DNA of 64,000 nt from contig NZ_MRCQ01000004.1 of assembly GCF_002304005.1 (NCBI RefSeq), forward strand, positions 62,001 through 126,000. Direction: 5' to 3'. Every line of letters starts with the position of its first letter. Position 1 is the first letter of the stretch. Both the position numbers and the translations under genes were made by a program. The notes beneath the pieces are model-generated. The model was given only the letters and a program-made list of their open reading frames with translations. It made no database searches and was not told the origin of the DNA. This stretch comes from Flavobacterium sp. ACN6. GTDB lineage: Bacteria; Bacteroidota; Bacteroidia; Flavobacteriales; Flavobacteriaceae. Below, piece by piece: positions 8,518 through 15,318 of this stretch.

Positions 8518-11391
8518 ATGAAAAAAACTTTACTATCAATATTTTTATTGATGGCAGTAACTGCTTTTGCCCAGATTCAAAACGTTACTTATTCAATAAA
8601 CCCGCCCACTTTTGAAGATACAACTCCAATCACTATTTCAATTGCGGGAACAAGTATTAATGAAAGTACTTGGGGAGTTACAGGAAATGCACTGTACCTT
8701 TGGTCATGGTCTTATGATGTAAATGATACCAATCAGTTAGATTCTCCTTCAAACGGATCTTGGACAGCATCGGCGGAAGCCAGTAAATTTACTTATAATG
8801 CAGGAACAGATACATACACAAAATCATTTACTCCATCTGTATATTTTAATAGAAATGGAATCGGAAGAATTGGTTTTCTTATTAAAGCTAAAGACGGAAC
8901 TGGTACAAAACAATCTCAGGATATTCTAGTTGAAGTTGGATCTTTTCAAGTAAATCTAACTTCGCCAGTAGAAAATAGTACATCAATTGTATCATCTGGA
9001 TCAAATTTTAATATTACTGCTTCAAACACAAACGGTGCGGCAAATTATTCTTTAAAATCCAACGGAACAGTTATTAATACAAAGACGGGTGCTGCTGCCT
9101 ATTCTTATTCTCATCTCAATATTACAAATAACCAAACTTACGAATTGACTTTAACTCAAGGCGCGACTACGATTGTAAAAAAGTTTTCAGTTATAGTAAA
9201 CCCAAATACGGTATCTGAAGCGATGCCTGCAGGTTTAGTTGATGGAATTAATTATAATTCTTCAGATTTTTCAAAAGCAATTTTGGTTCTCGATGCGCCT
9301 TTAAAAGACTTTGTTTACGTGGCGGGAAGTTTCAATAACTGGCAGCCAACTTCGGCGTATGCCATGAAAAAAGATCCAGTTTCAGGAAAATTCTGGCTGG
9401 AATTAACTGGATTGGTTTCGGGTGCAAATAATACTTATCAATATTGGGTGATAGATGCCACGCCGCTTGCCAATTCACCAGCAATGGTAAAAACCGCAGA
9501 TCCTTATTCGACGTTGGTTTTGTCTCCTTATGATGATGCTTCGATTCCAGCAGTAAAATATCCAAATATGCCGGTTTATCCAGCGGGACAAAATTTTGAG
9601 GTTACCGTTTTAAAAACAGGTCAGTCTGCTTACAATTGGCAGGTTAATAATTTTATAAAACCAGAAAAAGAAAAACTAGTTGTTTACGAAGTTTTGGTAC
9701 GTGATTTTGATGCTGGCAGAAGTTATCAAAGCCTGATCGATCGTATTGATTATTTTAAAAACCTAAAAATTAATGCTATCGAATTAATGCCTGTAATGGA
9801 ATTTGAAGGAAATGAAAGCTGGGGTTACAATACCTCATTTCATATGGCTTTGGATAAATTTTACGGAACTTCGGATAAGCTAAAAGAGTTTATCGATTTA
9901 TGTCATCAAAATGGTATTGCTGTTATTCTTGACGTTGCATTAAATCATGCTTTTGGCAGAAATCCGATGGTAAGAATGTGGATGAATGATCCAGACGGAG
10001 ATGGTTTTGGTTCGCCAACTGCCGAAAATCCATACTTTAATACTGCTGCAAAACACAGTTACAGTGTTGGAGAAGATTTTAATCATCAATCTCTTAAAAC
10101 TCAAAATTATGTCAATCGCGTTATCAAACAATGGATTGAAGAATATAAAATTGACGGTTTCCGCTGGGACTTAACCAAAGGATTTACACAGGCCTGTATA
10201 GCAGCAGATGAAAGCTGTACCAACGCGTATCAGCAGGATAGGGTTGATGTATTGAAAAAATATGCAGATTATTCATGGAGTTTAGACCCGACACATTATA
10301 CCATTTTTGAACATTTAGGAACTGATGCAGAAGAAAAAGAATGGGCAAATTATAAAATTACCGAAACGCCAAGCAAAGGAATTATGATGTGGGGAAAAAT
10401 GACTAACCCTTACAATCAATTGTCAATGGGTTATGCTTCAGATAGTAATATTTCAAGAATGACAAGTGCTAGCCGTGGTTTTACTGCGAATCGTTTAATG
10501 GGATATGCAGAAAGCCATGATGAAGAACGCTTAATGTATAAAAATGTCCAATATGGTGCTGTAAATGGCACTTATAATGTAAAAACATTAAATACAGCTT
10601 TGGCTAGAATGTCTGCCATTGGAGCCGTTTCGTTATTGGTTCCAGGCCCAAAAATGATTTGGCATTTTGGAGAATTAGGAATGGACGATTCAATTTTCAG
10701 CTGTAATAACGGAACTGTAAATGATGATTCAGGAACAATTCCCGGTGATTGTAAATTGGATACAAAACCACAGCCTCAATGGGCAGAAAATTGGCTTGGA
10801 GATGCTAATCGTACTAAAGTTTATAACGATTGGGCAAAAATGATCACGCTTAAAACGGTTGAGCCTGTATTTTTAGGAACTCCAACAATGACAGATGCGA
10901 ACTCTTTGACGATCAGTATTAAAATTGAAAATCCAAGCTTAACGGCAGCGCAATTAAAAAATGTATTGATTTTAGCCAATTTCGATACCACAGCACAAAA
11001 TGTTGCAGCAGGTTTTCCGTACGCAGGAACTTGGTATAATTTAATGGACAATACAACTATTAATGTAGCAGATGTAAATGCGCCAATAAATCTTCTTCCA
11101 GGAGAGTATAGAATTTATGGAAACCAAACTGCAAATTTGGCAATTGATGATTTTGAAAAAGGGAATTCAGTAAGTCTATATCCAAATCCAGTTGCAGATT
11201 ATTTTACTTTAGGATTTGCAGCTTCAAAAGTGGAGATATATTCTATTACAGGACAATTAGTAAAAACTTTTAATACAAACGGAAATGCAGATTTTCAATT
11301 CTCGGTTAGCGATTTAGTTTCGGGATTGTATGTTGTAAAAACGTTTAATGAAAACAATAAAGTTCAGGTTGTGAAATTTATTAAAAATTAG
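8518..11391 (+). CDS. Secreted GH13 alpha-amylase with T9SS C-terminal sorting domain
   Basis: 957 residues from the ATG at 8518; the upstream in-frame ATG (8482) lies in the terminator T-run and is rejected. Signal peptide 1-19 (TAFAQ), N-terminal beta-sandwich modules, a CBM48-like domain (about 260-335, VYVAGSFNNWQ), then the GH13 barrel. Conserved regions: DVALNH (D472, H477), GFRWD with nucleophile D551, acid E598 (FEHLG) and HD at H667-D668. The last ~75 residues form a T9SS type A sorting domain (SLYPNPV ... GLYVVK). It hydrolyses starch at the surface or outside the cell, doing the job of lipoprotein SusG of Bacteroides. Confidence 0.92.
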   Translation: MKKTLLSIFLLMAVTAFAQIQNVTYSINPPTFEDTTPITISIAGTSINESTWGVTGNALYLWSWSYDVNDTNQLDSPSNGSWTASAEASKFTYNAGTDTYTKSFTPSVYFNRNGIGRIGFLIKAKDGTGTKQSQDILVEVGSFQVNLTSPVENSTSIVSSGSNFNITASNTNGAANYSLKSNGTVINTKTGAAAYSYSHLNITNNQTYELTLTQGATTIVKKFSVIVNPNTVSEAMPAGLVDGINYNSSDFSKAILVLDAPLKDFVYVAGSFNNWQPTSAYAMKKDPVSGKFWLELTGLVSGANNTYQYWVIDATPLANSPAMVKTADPYSTLVLSPYDDASIPAVKYPNMPVYPAGQNFEVTVLKTGQSAYNWQVNNFIKPEKEKLVVYEVLVRDFDAGRSYQSLIDRIDYFKNLKINAIELMPVMEFEGNESWGYNTSFHMALDKFYGTSDKLKEFIDLCHQNGIAVILDVALNHAFGRNPMVRMWMNDPDGDGFGSPTAENPYFNTAAKHSYSVGEDFNHQSLKTQNYVNRVIKQWIEEYKIDGFRWDLTKGFTQACIAADESCTNAYQQDRVDVLKKYADYSWSLDPTHYTIFEHLGTDAEEKEWANYKITETPSKGIMMWGKMTNPYNQLSMGYASDSNISRMTSASRGFTANRLMGYAESHDEERLMYKNVQYGAVNGTYNVKTLNTALARMSAIGAVSLLVPGPKMIWHFGELGMDDSIFSCNNGTVNDDSGTIPGDCKLDTKPQPQWAENWLGDANRTKVYNDWAKMITLKTVEPVFLGTPTMTDANSLTISIKIENPSLTAAQLKNVLILANFDTTAQNVAAGFPYAGTWYNLMDNTTINVADVNAPINLLPGEYRIYGNQTANLAIDDFEKGNSVSLYPNPVADYFTLGFAASKVEIYSITGQLVKTFNTNGNADFQFSVSDLVSGLYVVKTFNENNKVQVVKFIKN

Positions 11392-11411
11392 GTTAAGTTA
11401 GTAATGAAAAG

Positions 11412-11440
11412 GGCTGTCTAGAAATAGACAGCCTTTTTTT
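11412..11440 (+). terminator. Terminator after the amylase gene (convergent spacer)
   Basis: GGCTGTCTA/TAGACAGCC stem with a GAAA loop and seven T. It lies between two convergent genes; the minus-strand side has a shorter T-run, so it may also work weakly for the small MFS-partner gene. Confidence 0.85.
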
Positions 11441-11462
11441 GTTTATATCGTGTTTGATTTTT

Positions 11463-11687
11463 TTACTTCTTTTTATTGTATTCTCCTATTAAAGAATAAT
11501 ACCCAAATGTTCCTAATCCCATGACAATAAGCGGTGTTAATATAAAGAGAATAATTACGCCAAATACTAAATCGTCTTGCTGGTCTGAAAGTAGTTTTGG
11601 GAGACCAAATTCAAATACACAGAAATAAGCTGCTGCAGCTGCTAAAGCAATCCATAAAGCCCCTAAAACTTGTTTAATCGCATTCAT
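11463..11687 (-). CDS. Small two-helix membrane protein, probable MFS transporter partner
   Basis: 74 residues with two hydrophobic segments (about 8-28 and 42-66) and a basic C-terminal tail (NKKK). It starts 11 bp after the stop of the MHS-type transporter gene. Similar small proteins next to MFS transporters are annotated as an MFS small subunit in databases; I recognise the arrangement but not a characterised member. Role as a stabilising or regulatory partner is inference from linkage. Confidence 0.6.
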   Translation of the reverse strand: MNAIKQVLGALWIALAAAAAYFCVFEFGLPKLLSDQQDDLVFGVIILFILTPLIVMGLGTFGYYSLIGEYNKKK

Positions 11688-11698
11688 TTTTTTAAATT

Positions 11699-13192
11699 TT
11701 AAAGGTGAGTAGTTTTGTTTTTGTTGTCAATATAAATCATTCCAATTACAAAGCAGATTCCTGCAATAACAATAGGATACCACAAACCGTCCAGGTAATA
11801 ATCTGGTTTGCCGGCTGTTTTGGCGTGAGTTACAAAATAAGTAGAAATAGCAGGAAGTAATCCTCCAAAGATACCGTTCCCTACATGGTAAGGAAGTGAC
11901 ATCGAAGTATATCTGATTTTAGTTGGAAACATTTCGACTAAAAATGCGGCAATTGGACCATAAACCATTGTTACAAAGAGTACCTGAATAAAAACTAATA
12001 AAATTAATGTCCATTTATCGCTTGAATTAATTGTGATCGAAATGCTGGTTTGCACATCCTTTTTTTCTATGTACGTTTTTTTCTCAAAAACGGTTGTGCC
12101 GTCGGTGTATTTTTTCTGTGTCATAACGATAGAAGTTCCATCCGCTCTTACCTCTTTCGTTTCTTTTGGATTTTCTACAATTTCCGTTTTTTGGCTGATG
12201 TCTGTTGTGTTGTACATCGTCTTATAAATAGGTCTATAAGACAATATAGCGATCAGCATTCCAAACATCATAATATATTTACGTCCGATTTTATCGCTCA
12301 GCCATCCAAAAATAATAAAAAAAGGTGTTCCAATTAAAAGTGCAATACCTAATAATTCATCAACTTGTGAAGAGTCAATATTCATAACTGTCTTCATGAA
12401 ACTCATGGCATAAAATTGTCCCGTGTACCAAACAACGCCTTGCCCCATTGTAGCTCCAAATAATGCAAGTAAAACAAATTTCATGTTATACCTGTTGCCA
12501 AAACTTTCCTTTAACGGATTTGTGCTCGTAGTTCCTTCTTTTTTAGCTTTTGCAAAAACAGGAGACTCATCCATATTTTTTCGAATAAGATAGGAAACGC
12601 CCACCATTGCGATCGAAACCCAAAAAGGAACGCGCCATCCCCATAAATCAAAAGCTTCTGGAGATAGGATATTTTTAGTTGCGAGAATAACCATTAAAGA
12701 AATAAAAAGCCCCACAGTTGCAGTAGTTTGAATCCAAGAAGTCCAATAACCTTTTTGGCCGGCAGGAGCGTGTTCTGCTACATAAGTTGCTGCGCCGCCG
12801 TATTCTCCGCCAAGAGCAAGTCCTTGAAGCAAACGTAAAATGAGAACTAATAAAGGAGCAAGAAAACCAATTGTTTCATAACTCGGAATACATCCAATTA
12901 AAAAAGTAGAACCGCCCATTAATAATAAAGTAGCCATGAAAGTATATTTCCGACCAATAATATCTCCAAGCCTCCCAAAGAACAAAGCGCCAAAGGGGCG
13001 AACTACAAATCCGGCGGCAAAAGTGGCAAGAGTTGATAAAAATGCCGCAGTCGGATTATCACTGGGAAAGAATTTAGTCGAAATAACGACAGCCAGACTG
13101 CCAAAAATATAGAAATCATACCATTCAATCATGGTGCCCATAGAAGAGGCTGAAATTACTTTCCAAATGCCCTTAGTAGAAGTTTCGCTCAT
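11699..13192 (-). CDS. MHS-family MFS transporter (metabolite:H+ symporter)
   Basis: 497 residues with about 12 transmembrane helices. Features of the metabolite:H+ symporter family: MGTMIEWYDFYIFGSLA near the N-terminus, FVVRPFGALFFGRLGDIIGR in the first cytoplasmic loop, and LLQGLALGGEYGGAATYVAE. These carry organic acids, proline/betaine or similar solutes. Unusual is a hydrophilic insert of roughly 60 residues (about 320-385, rich in K, T and E) in the second half. Forms a two-gene unit with the small membrane protein. Substrate unknown. Confidence 0.85.
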   Translation of the reverse strand: MSETSTKGIWKVISASSMGTMIEWYDFYIFGSLAVVISTKFFPSDNPTAAFLSTLATFAAGFVVRPFGALFFGRLGDIIGRKYTFMATLLLMGGSTFLIGCIPSYETIGFLAPLLVLILRLLQGLALGGEYGGAATYVAEHAPAGQKGYWTSWIQTTATVGLFISLMVILATKNILSPEAFDLWGWRVPFWVSIAMVGVSYLIRKNMDESPVFAKAKKEGTTSTNPLKESFGNRYNMKFVLLALFGATMGQGVVWYTGQFYAMSFMKTVMNIDSSQVDELLGIALLIGTPFFIIFGWLSDKIGRKYIMMFGMLIAILSYRPIYKTMYNTTDISQKTEIVENPKETKEVRADGTSIVMTQKKYTDGTTVFEKKTYIEKKDVQTSISITINSSDKWTLILLVFIQVLFVTMVYGPIAAFLVEMFPTKIRYTSMSLPYHVGNGIFGGLLPAISTYFVTHAKTAGKPDYYLDGLWYPIVIAGICFVIGMIYIDNKNKTTHL

Positions 13193-13243
13193 AAAACTGC
13201 TTTGAGATCTTGTTAATAAATGAAAGTTAAAAATATAGTTTTA

Positions 13244-13251
13244 CGAATATA
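13244..13251 (-). promoter_or_regulatory. Candidate -7 box of the MHS transporter operon
   Basis: TATATTCG on the minus strand, a TAnnTTCG match, 51 bp upstream of the ATG. No clear -33 TTG at the expected distance. Confidence 0.3.
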
Positions 13252-13385
13252 GAAGATATTTTTTTATTCACTTAATACTTTTTTAACAAAAACTATTAAT
13301 TTGTTGACTTATGAGATTTAACCGCAAAATACATATAGAAAAAACGTCAAGGTATTCTGAACTCATGGAGAAACATATCCAACGG

Positions 13386-13399
13386 TTTTAACCGTAGGG
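13386..13399. repeat. REP-like palindrome copy 1
   Basis: ACGGTTTTAACCGT-type palindromic core inside the first 156-bp unit. The same core recurs near 13541 and in the array downstream of dedA (58040-58070). Confidence 0.5.
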
Positions 13400-13537
13400 G
13401 AGTTATATGAATTTCAGGATGTAAATTGTTTTTCCTCTGGATCGCAGAAGTGGAAAATATATTCTAGTAAAATTTAACCGCAAAATACACAAACAAAAAA
13501 CGTAAAGGTAATCTGAACTCATGTAGAAACATAGCCA

Positions 13538-13552
13538 ACGGTTTTAACCGTA
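13538..13552. repeat. REP-like palindrome copy 2
   Basis: Second copy of the ACGGTTTTAACCGT palindrome within the second 156-bp unit, again followed by AGGGGAGTTATATG. Confidence 0.5.
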
Positions 13553-13575
13553 GGGGAGTTATATGTTTTTAATTT

Positions 13576-13606
13576 ATATCCCCGCGGTTGAAACCGCGGG
13601 CTATAT
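13576..13606. repeat. REP-like palindrome copy 3 (GC-rich variant)
   Basis: Inverted repeat ATAT-CCCGCGGTT / AACCGCGGG-C-TATAT with a 2-nt centre. This is the compensated GC-rich version of the same palindrome family, supporting selection for the hairpin. Confidence 0.55.
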
Positions 13607-13665
13607 GAATTTCAGGATGTAATTTATTTTTACTCTGGATCGTAGAAACGGCAAAAAAAGAAAAA

Positions 13666-13713
13666 ACGCAAAGGTCCGCAAAGTTTAAATCTAAACTTTG
13701 CGGACCTTTGCGT
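13666..13713. repeat. Perfect 22-bp inverted repeat with 4-nt loop
   Basis: The left arm begins ACGCAAAGGTCCGC and the right arm is its exact reverse complement over 22 bp, loop AATC. No T-run follows on either strand, so it does not look like a simple terminator. The ACGCAAAG/CTTTGCGT theme recurs at 40119-40262. Confidence 0.75.
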
Positions 13714-13762
13714 AAATCTTAGTGCACTATGCGGTTAAGAACAAAAAGCATAAAAAACAAAA

Positions 13763-13785
13763 AAACCACTCTGTTGAGTGGGTTT
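13763..13785 (-). terminator. Distal copy of the tRNA-Phe terminator
   Basis: CCACTC/GAGTGG hairpin with A/T flanks, a near copy (one C fewer) of the terminator behind tRNA-Phe. It follows the distal tRNA-3'-like fragment on the minus strand. Confidence 0.6.
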
Positions 13786-13830
13786 TGGTGGTACCTCCAG
13801 TCCCGAGGCTTCGGGAGAACCAGGTACACA
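13786..13830 (-). repeat. Remodelled tRNA-Phe 3' end, distal copy
   Basis: 45 bp that match the 3' end of tRNA-Phe including the encoded CCA (TGGTGGTACCTCCAG on the plus strand) and AACCAGG from the T arm. The 6 bp of the T loop are replaced by a 17-bp segment containing a TCCCGA/TCGGGA hairpin. GTACCT and AGGTAC also form an outer inverted repeat. It abuts the stop codon of the full GIY-YIG gene. Confidence 0.75.
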
Positions 13831-14118
13831 TTATGATTTTCTTTTATTGAGAATATCTTTAAGAATTGATGGATCAGCTATTATTTTATTATTAAAAATT
13901 TTGCTTTTCATTCTCTTAATAAATTTTTCAAGATATAGGGCTTCGTCCCTATCGTTACAAATAAAAGATAAAACTACTTCCCAGTCATTAGCAATTTTGG
14001 TAAAAGAATTGGTGTAAAAGTGATCTCTATGTTTTGAAATTCTTTCAGTGATATCACTTGTTTCCCCTATGTAGAATTTTTCAGAAGATTTTGAATACAG
14101 GATATATAAATAATGCAT
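13831..14118 (-). CDS. GIY-YIG nuclease, single-domain (URI-type), full-length copy
   Basis: 95 residues from the ATG at 14116-14118, giving the usual start MHYLYILYSK of small stand-alone GIY-YIG proteins. GIY/YIG halves are LYI and FYIG (residues 4-6 and 15-18), catalytic Arg is R26 (DITERISKH) and metal-binding Glu is E64 (LYLEKFIKRM). An in-frame extension to 14214 only reads through tRNA-like and terminator DNA and is rejected. The gene lies in a cassette with a terminator copy upstream and a tRNA-Phe-3'-like element at its stop codon. Its role is unknown; homing or cassette mobility is a hypothesis. Confidence 0.8.
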   Translation of the reverse strand: MHYLYILYSKSSEKFYIGETSDITERISKHRDHFYTNSFTKIANDWEVVLSFICNDRDEALYLEKFIKRMKSKIFNNKIIADPSILKDILNKRKS

Positions 14119-14144
14119 TTGTAAAAAAACATGTTTAAAACAAA

Positions 14145-14168
14145 AAACCCACTCTGTTGAGTGGGTTT
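14145..14168 (-). terminator. Middle copy of the tRNA-Phe terminator
   Basis: CCCACTC/GAGTGGG hairpin identical to the terminator beside tRNA-Phe, repeated as part of the cassette. Confidence 0.65.
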
Positions 14169-14213
14169 TGGTGGTACCTCCAGTCCCGAGGCTTCGGGAG
14201 AACCAGGTACACA
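14169..14213 (-). repeat. Remodelled tRNA-Phe 3' end, proximal copy
   Basis: Same 45-bp element as at 13786-13830, apparently identical, directly after the stop codon of the truncated GIY-YIG copy. It keeps the CCA end, acceptor strand and part of the T arm but has no D arm or anticodon arm, so it is not a functional tRNA. Confidence 0.75.
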
Positions 14214-14354
14214 TTATGATTTTCTTTTAATTTTGGTAAAAGAATTGGTGTAAAAGTGATCTCTATGTTTTGAAATTCTTTCAGTGATATCACTTGTTTC
14301 CCCTATGTAGAATTTTTCAGAAGATTTTGAATACAGGATATATAAATAATGCAT
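14214..14354 (-). pseudogene. GIY-YIG nuclease, internally deleted copy
   Basis: 46 residues. The first 42 residues appear identical to those of the full copy, after which 49 codons (147 bp) are missing in frame and the ORF rejoins at the last four residues (KRKS). The GIY-YIG core and R26 remain but the catalytic Glu and the C-terminal helix are gone, so nuclease activity is not expected. It lies between tRNA-Phe and the full copy. Confidence 0.75.
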
Positions 14355-14370
14355 TTGTAAAAAAACATGT

Positions 14371-14404
14371 TTAAAACAAAAAACCCACTCTGTTGAGTGG
14401 GTTT
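14371..14404 (-). terminator. Terminator of tRNA-Phe
   Basis: AAACCCACTC/GAGTGGGTTT stem with a 4-nt loop, immediately 3' of the tRNA CCA end on the minus strand and followed by a T-rich run. It is the template of the two repeated copies downstream. Confidence 0.8.
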
Positions 14405-14480
14405 TGGTGGTACCTCCAGGGATCGAACCAGGGACACATGGATTTTCAGTCCATTGCTCTACCATCTGAGCTAAGGTACC
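14405..14480 (-). tRNA. tRNA-Phe (anticodon GAA), CCA encoded
   Basis: 76 nt on the minus strand. Acceptor GGTACCT pairs perfectly with AGGTACC, D stem GCTC/GAGC, anticodon stem ATGGA/TCCAT with loop CTGAAAA giving anticodon GAA, T loop TTCGATC, discriminator A and encoded CCA. The T stem (CCTGG/CCTGG) has a central T-T mismatch at 51-63. Its 3' end and terminator are duplicated twice downstream in association with GIY-YIG genes. Confidence 0.95.
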
Positions 14481-14501
14481 GTATTGTGCTCATTGCGGGT
14501 G

Positions 14502-14532
14502 CAAAGATAGAATCATTTTCCGTTTATCCAAA
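14502..14532 (-). promoter_or_regulatory. Promoter of tRNA-Phe
   Basis: On the minus strand TTTG (14529-14532), a 19-bp spacer, then TATCTTTG (14502-14509), an exact match to the TTTG / TAnnTTTG Bacteroidota promoter. The predicted start lies about 15 nt before the mature tRNA 5' end. Confidence 0.65.
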
Positions 14533-14583
14533 ACATTTAAGAAAAAAAATCAATTCGTATCTTCGCAAAAACAAAAAAGCAAA

Positions 14584-15318
14584 ATGGTTTTAACTGTTGA
14601 TATTGGAAACACTCGAATTAAAGCATCTGTCTTTGAGGGAAATACTTCTCTGGAGAATTTTATTTTTGAGAAAAATGAGCTCGAAGAAAAAATTAAAAAA
14701 ATTTTAAAAAAATACCCAAACTGCTCTGATTTGGTTGTTGCATCAGTCGGAAGCGTCGAAAAACAATCCTTTTTGACGTTCGAAAAACAATTAAAAATTC
14801 ATTTTTTTACGCACGAAGATATTTTTCCGTTCACCAATAAATATGCAACACCAAAAACTTTAGGGATAGACCGTATGATTTTGGCCGCTGGAGCAGCATT
14901 GCAATTTCCTAAAAAAAACAGATTAGTTATTGATGCGGGAACTTGCATAACCTACGATTTTATCGACGAAAATGATAATTATCTGGGCGGCGCTATATCT
15001 CCAGGTCTTCGGCTGCGATATGAATCACTGCATAATTTTACGGCCAGACTGCCGTTACTTACATTAGAAGCACCTGAAACATATATAGGAAACTCAACAC
15101 AACAAGCCATACATTCTGGTGTTGTCAATGGTTTCGTCTATGAGATTGACGGTTTTATCGATGAATATCGAAAAGAGTTTTCAAATTTTATCATAATTTT
15201 AACGGGCGGCGATGCAGATTTTTTGGCTAAACGATTAAAAAATACCATATTTGCCAATTCAAATTTCCTTCTAGAAAGTTTGAACCAAACATATCAATAT
15301 AAAATCGACAATGATTAA
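14584..15318 (+). CDS. coaX: Type III pantothenate kinase
   Basis: 244 residues of the ASKHA-fold CoaX family, which phosphorylates pantothenate in the first step of CoA synthesis. Visible motifs: phosphate loop DIGNT (6-10), GIDRM near residue 97, DAGTCITYDFI near 119, GGAISPGL and TGGDA. A TATCTTCG box (14558-14565) precedes the gene. The stop overlaps the next start by 8 bp, so it is translationally linked to the barrel protein. Confidence 0.93.
   Translation: MVLTVDIGNTRIKASVFEGNTSLENFIFEKNELEEKIKKILKKYPNCSDLVVASVGSVEKQSFLTFEKQLKIHFFTHEDIFPFTNKYATPKTLGIDRMILAAGAALQFPKKNRLVIDAGTCITYDFIDENDNYLGGAISPGLRLRYESLHNFTARLPLLTLEAPETYIGNSTQQAIHSGVVNGFVYEIDGFIDEYRKEFSNFIIILTGGDADFLAKRLKNTIFANSNFLLESLNQTYQYKIDND

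Larger units (their letters stand above)
13318..13738. repeat. Repeat patch bounded by inverted TTAACCGCA ends
   Basis: This 421-bp stretch of the gene-free spacer begins TTAACCGCAAAATACA and ends with the inverted counterpart TGCGGTTAA. Inside, a unit of about 156 bp (starting at 13318 and again at 13474) is repeated, each copy carrying an ACGGTTTTAACCGT palindrome. A third partial copy (13599-13660) repeats the segment that follows the palindrome. No ORF of note. It looks like nested non-autonomous REP/MITE-type elements. Confidence 0.6.

Noticed and set aside
13193..13777. Possible transposase remnant in the repeat patch
   Set aside because: No frame longer than about 60 codons and no transposase motif on either strand.
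14119..14214. Extension of the GIY-YIG ORFs through tRNA-like and terminator DNA
   Set aside because: The added residues come from tRNA-3' and terminator sequence; the family start MHYLYILYS is internal.
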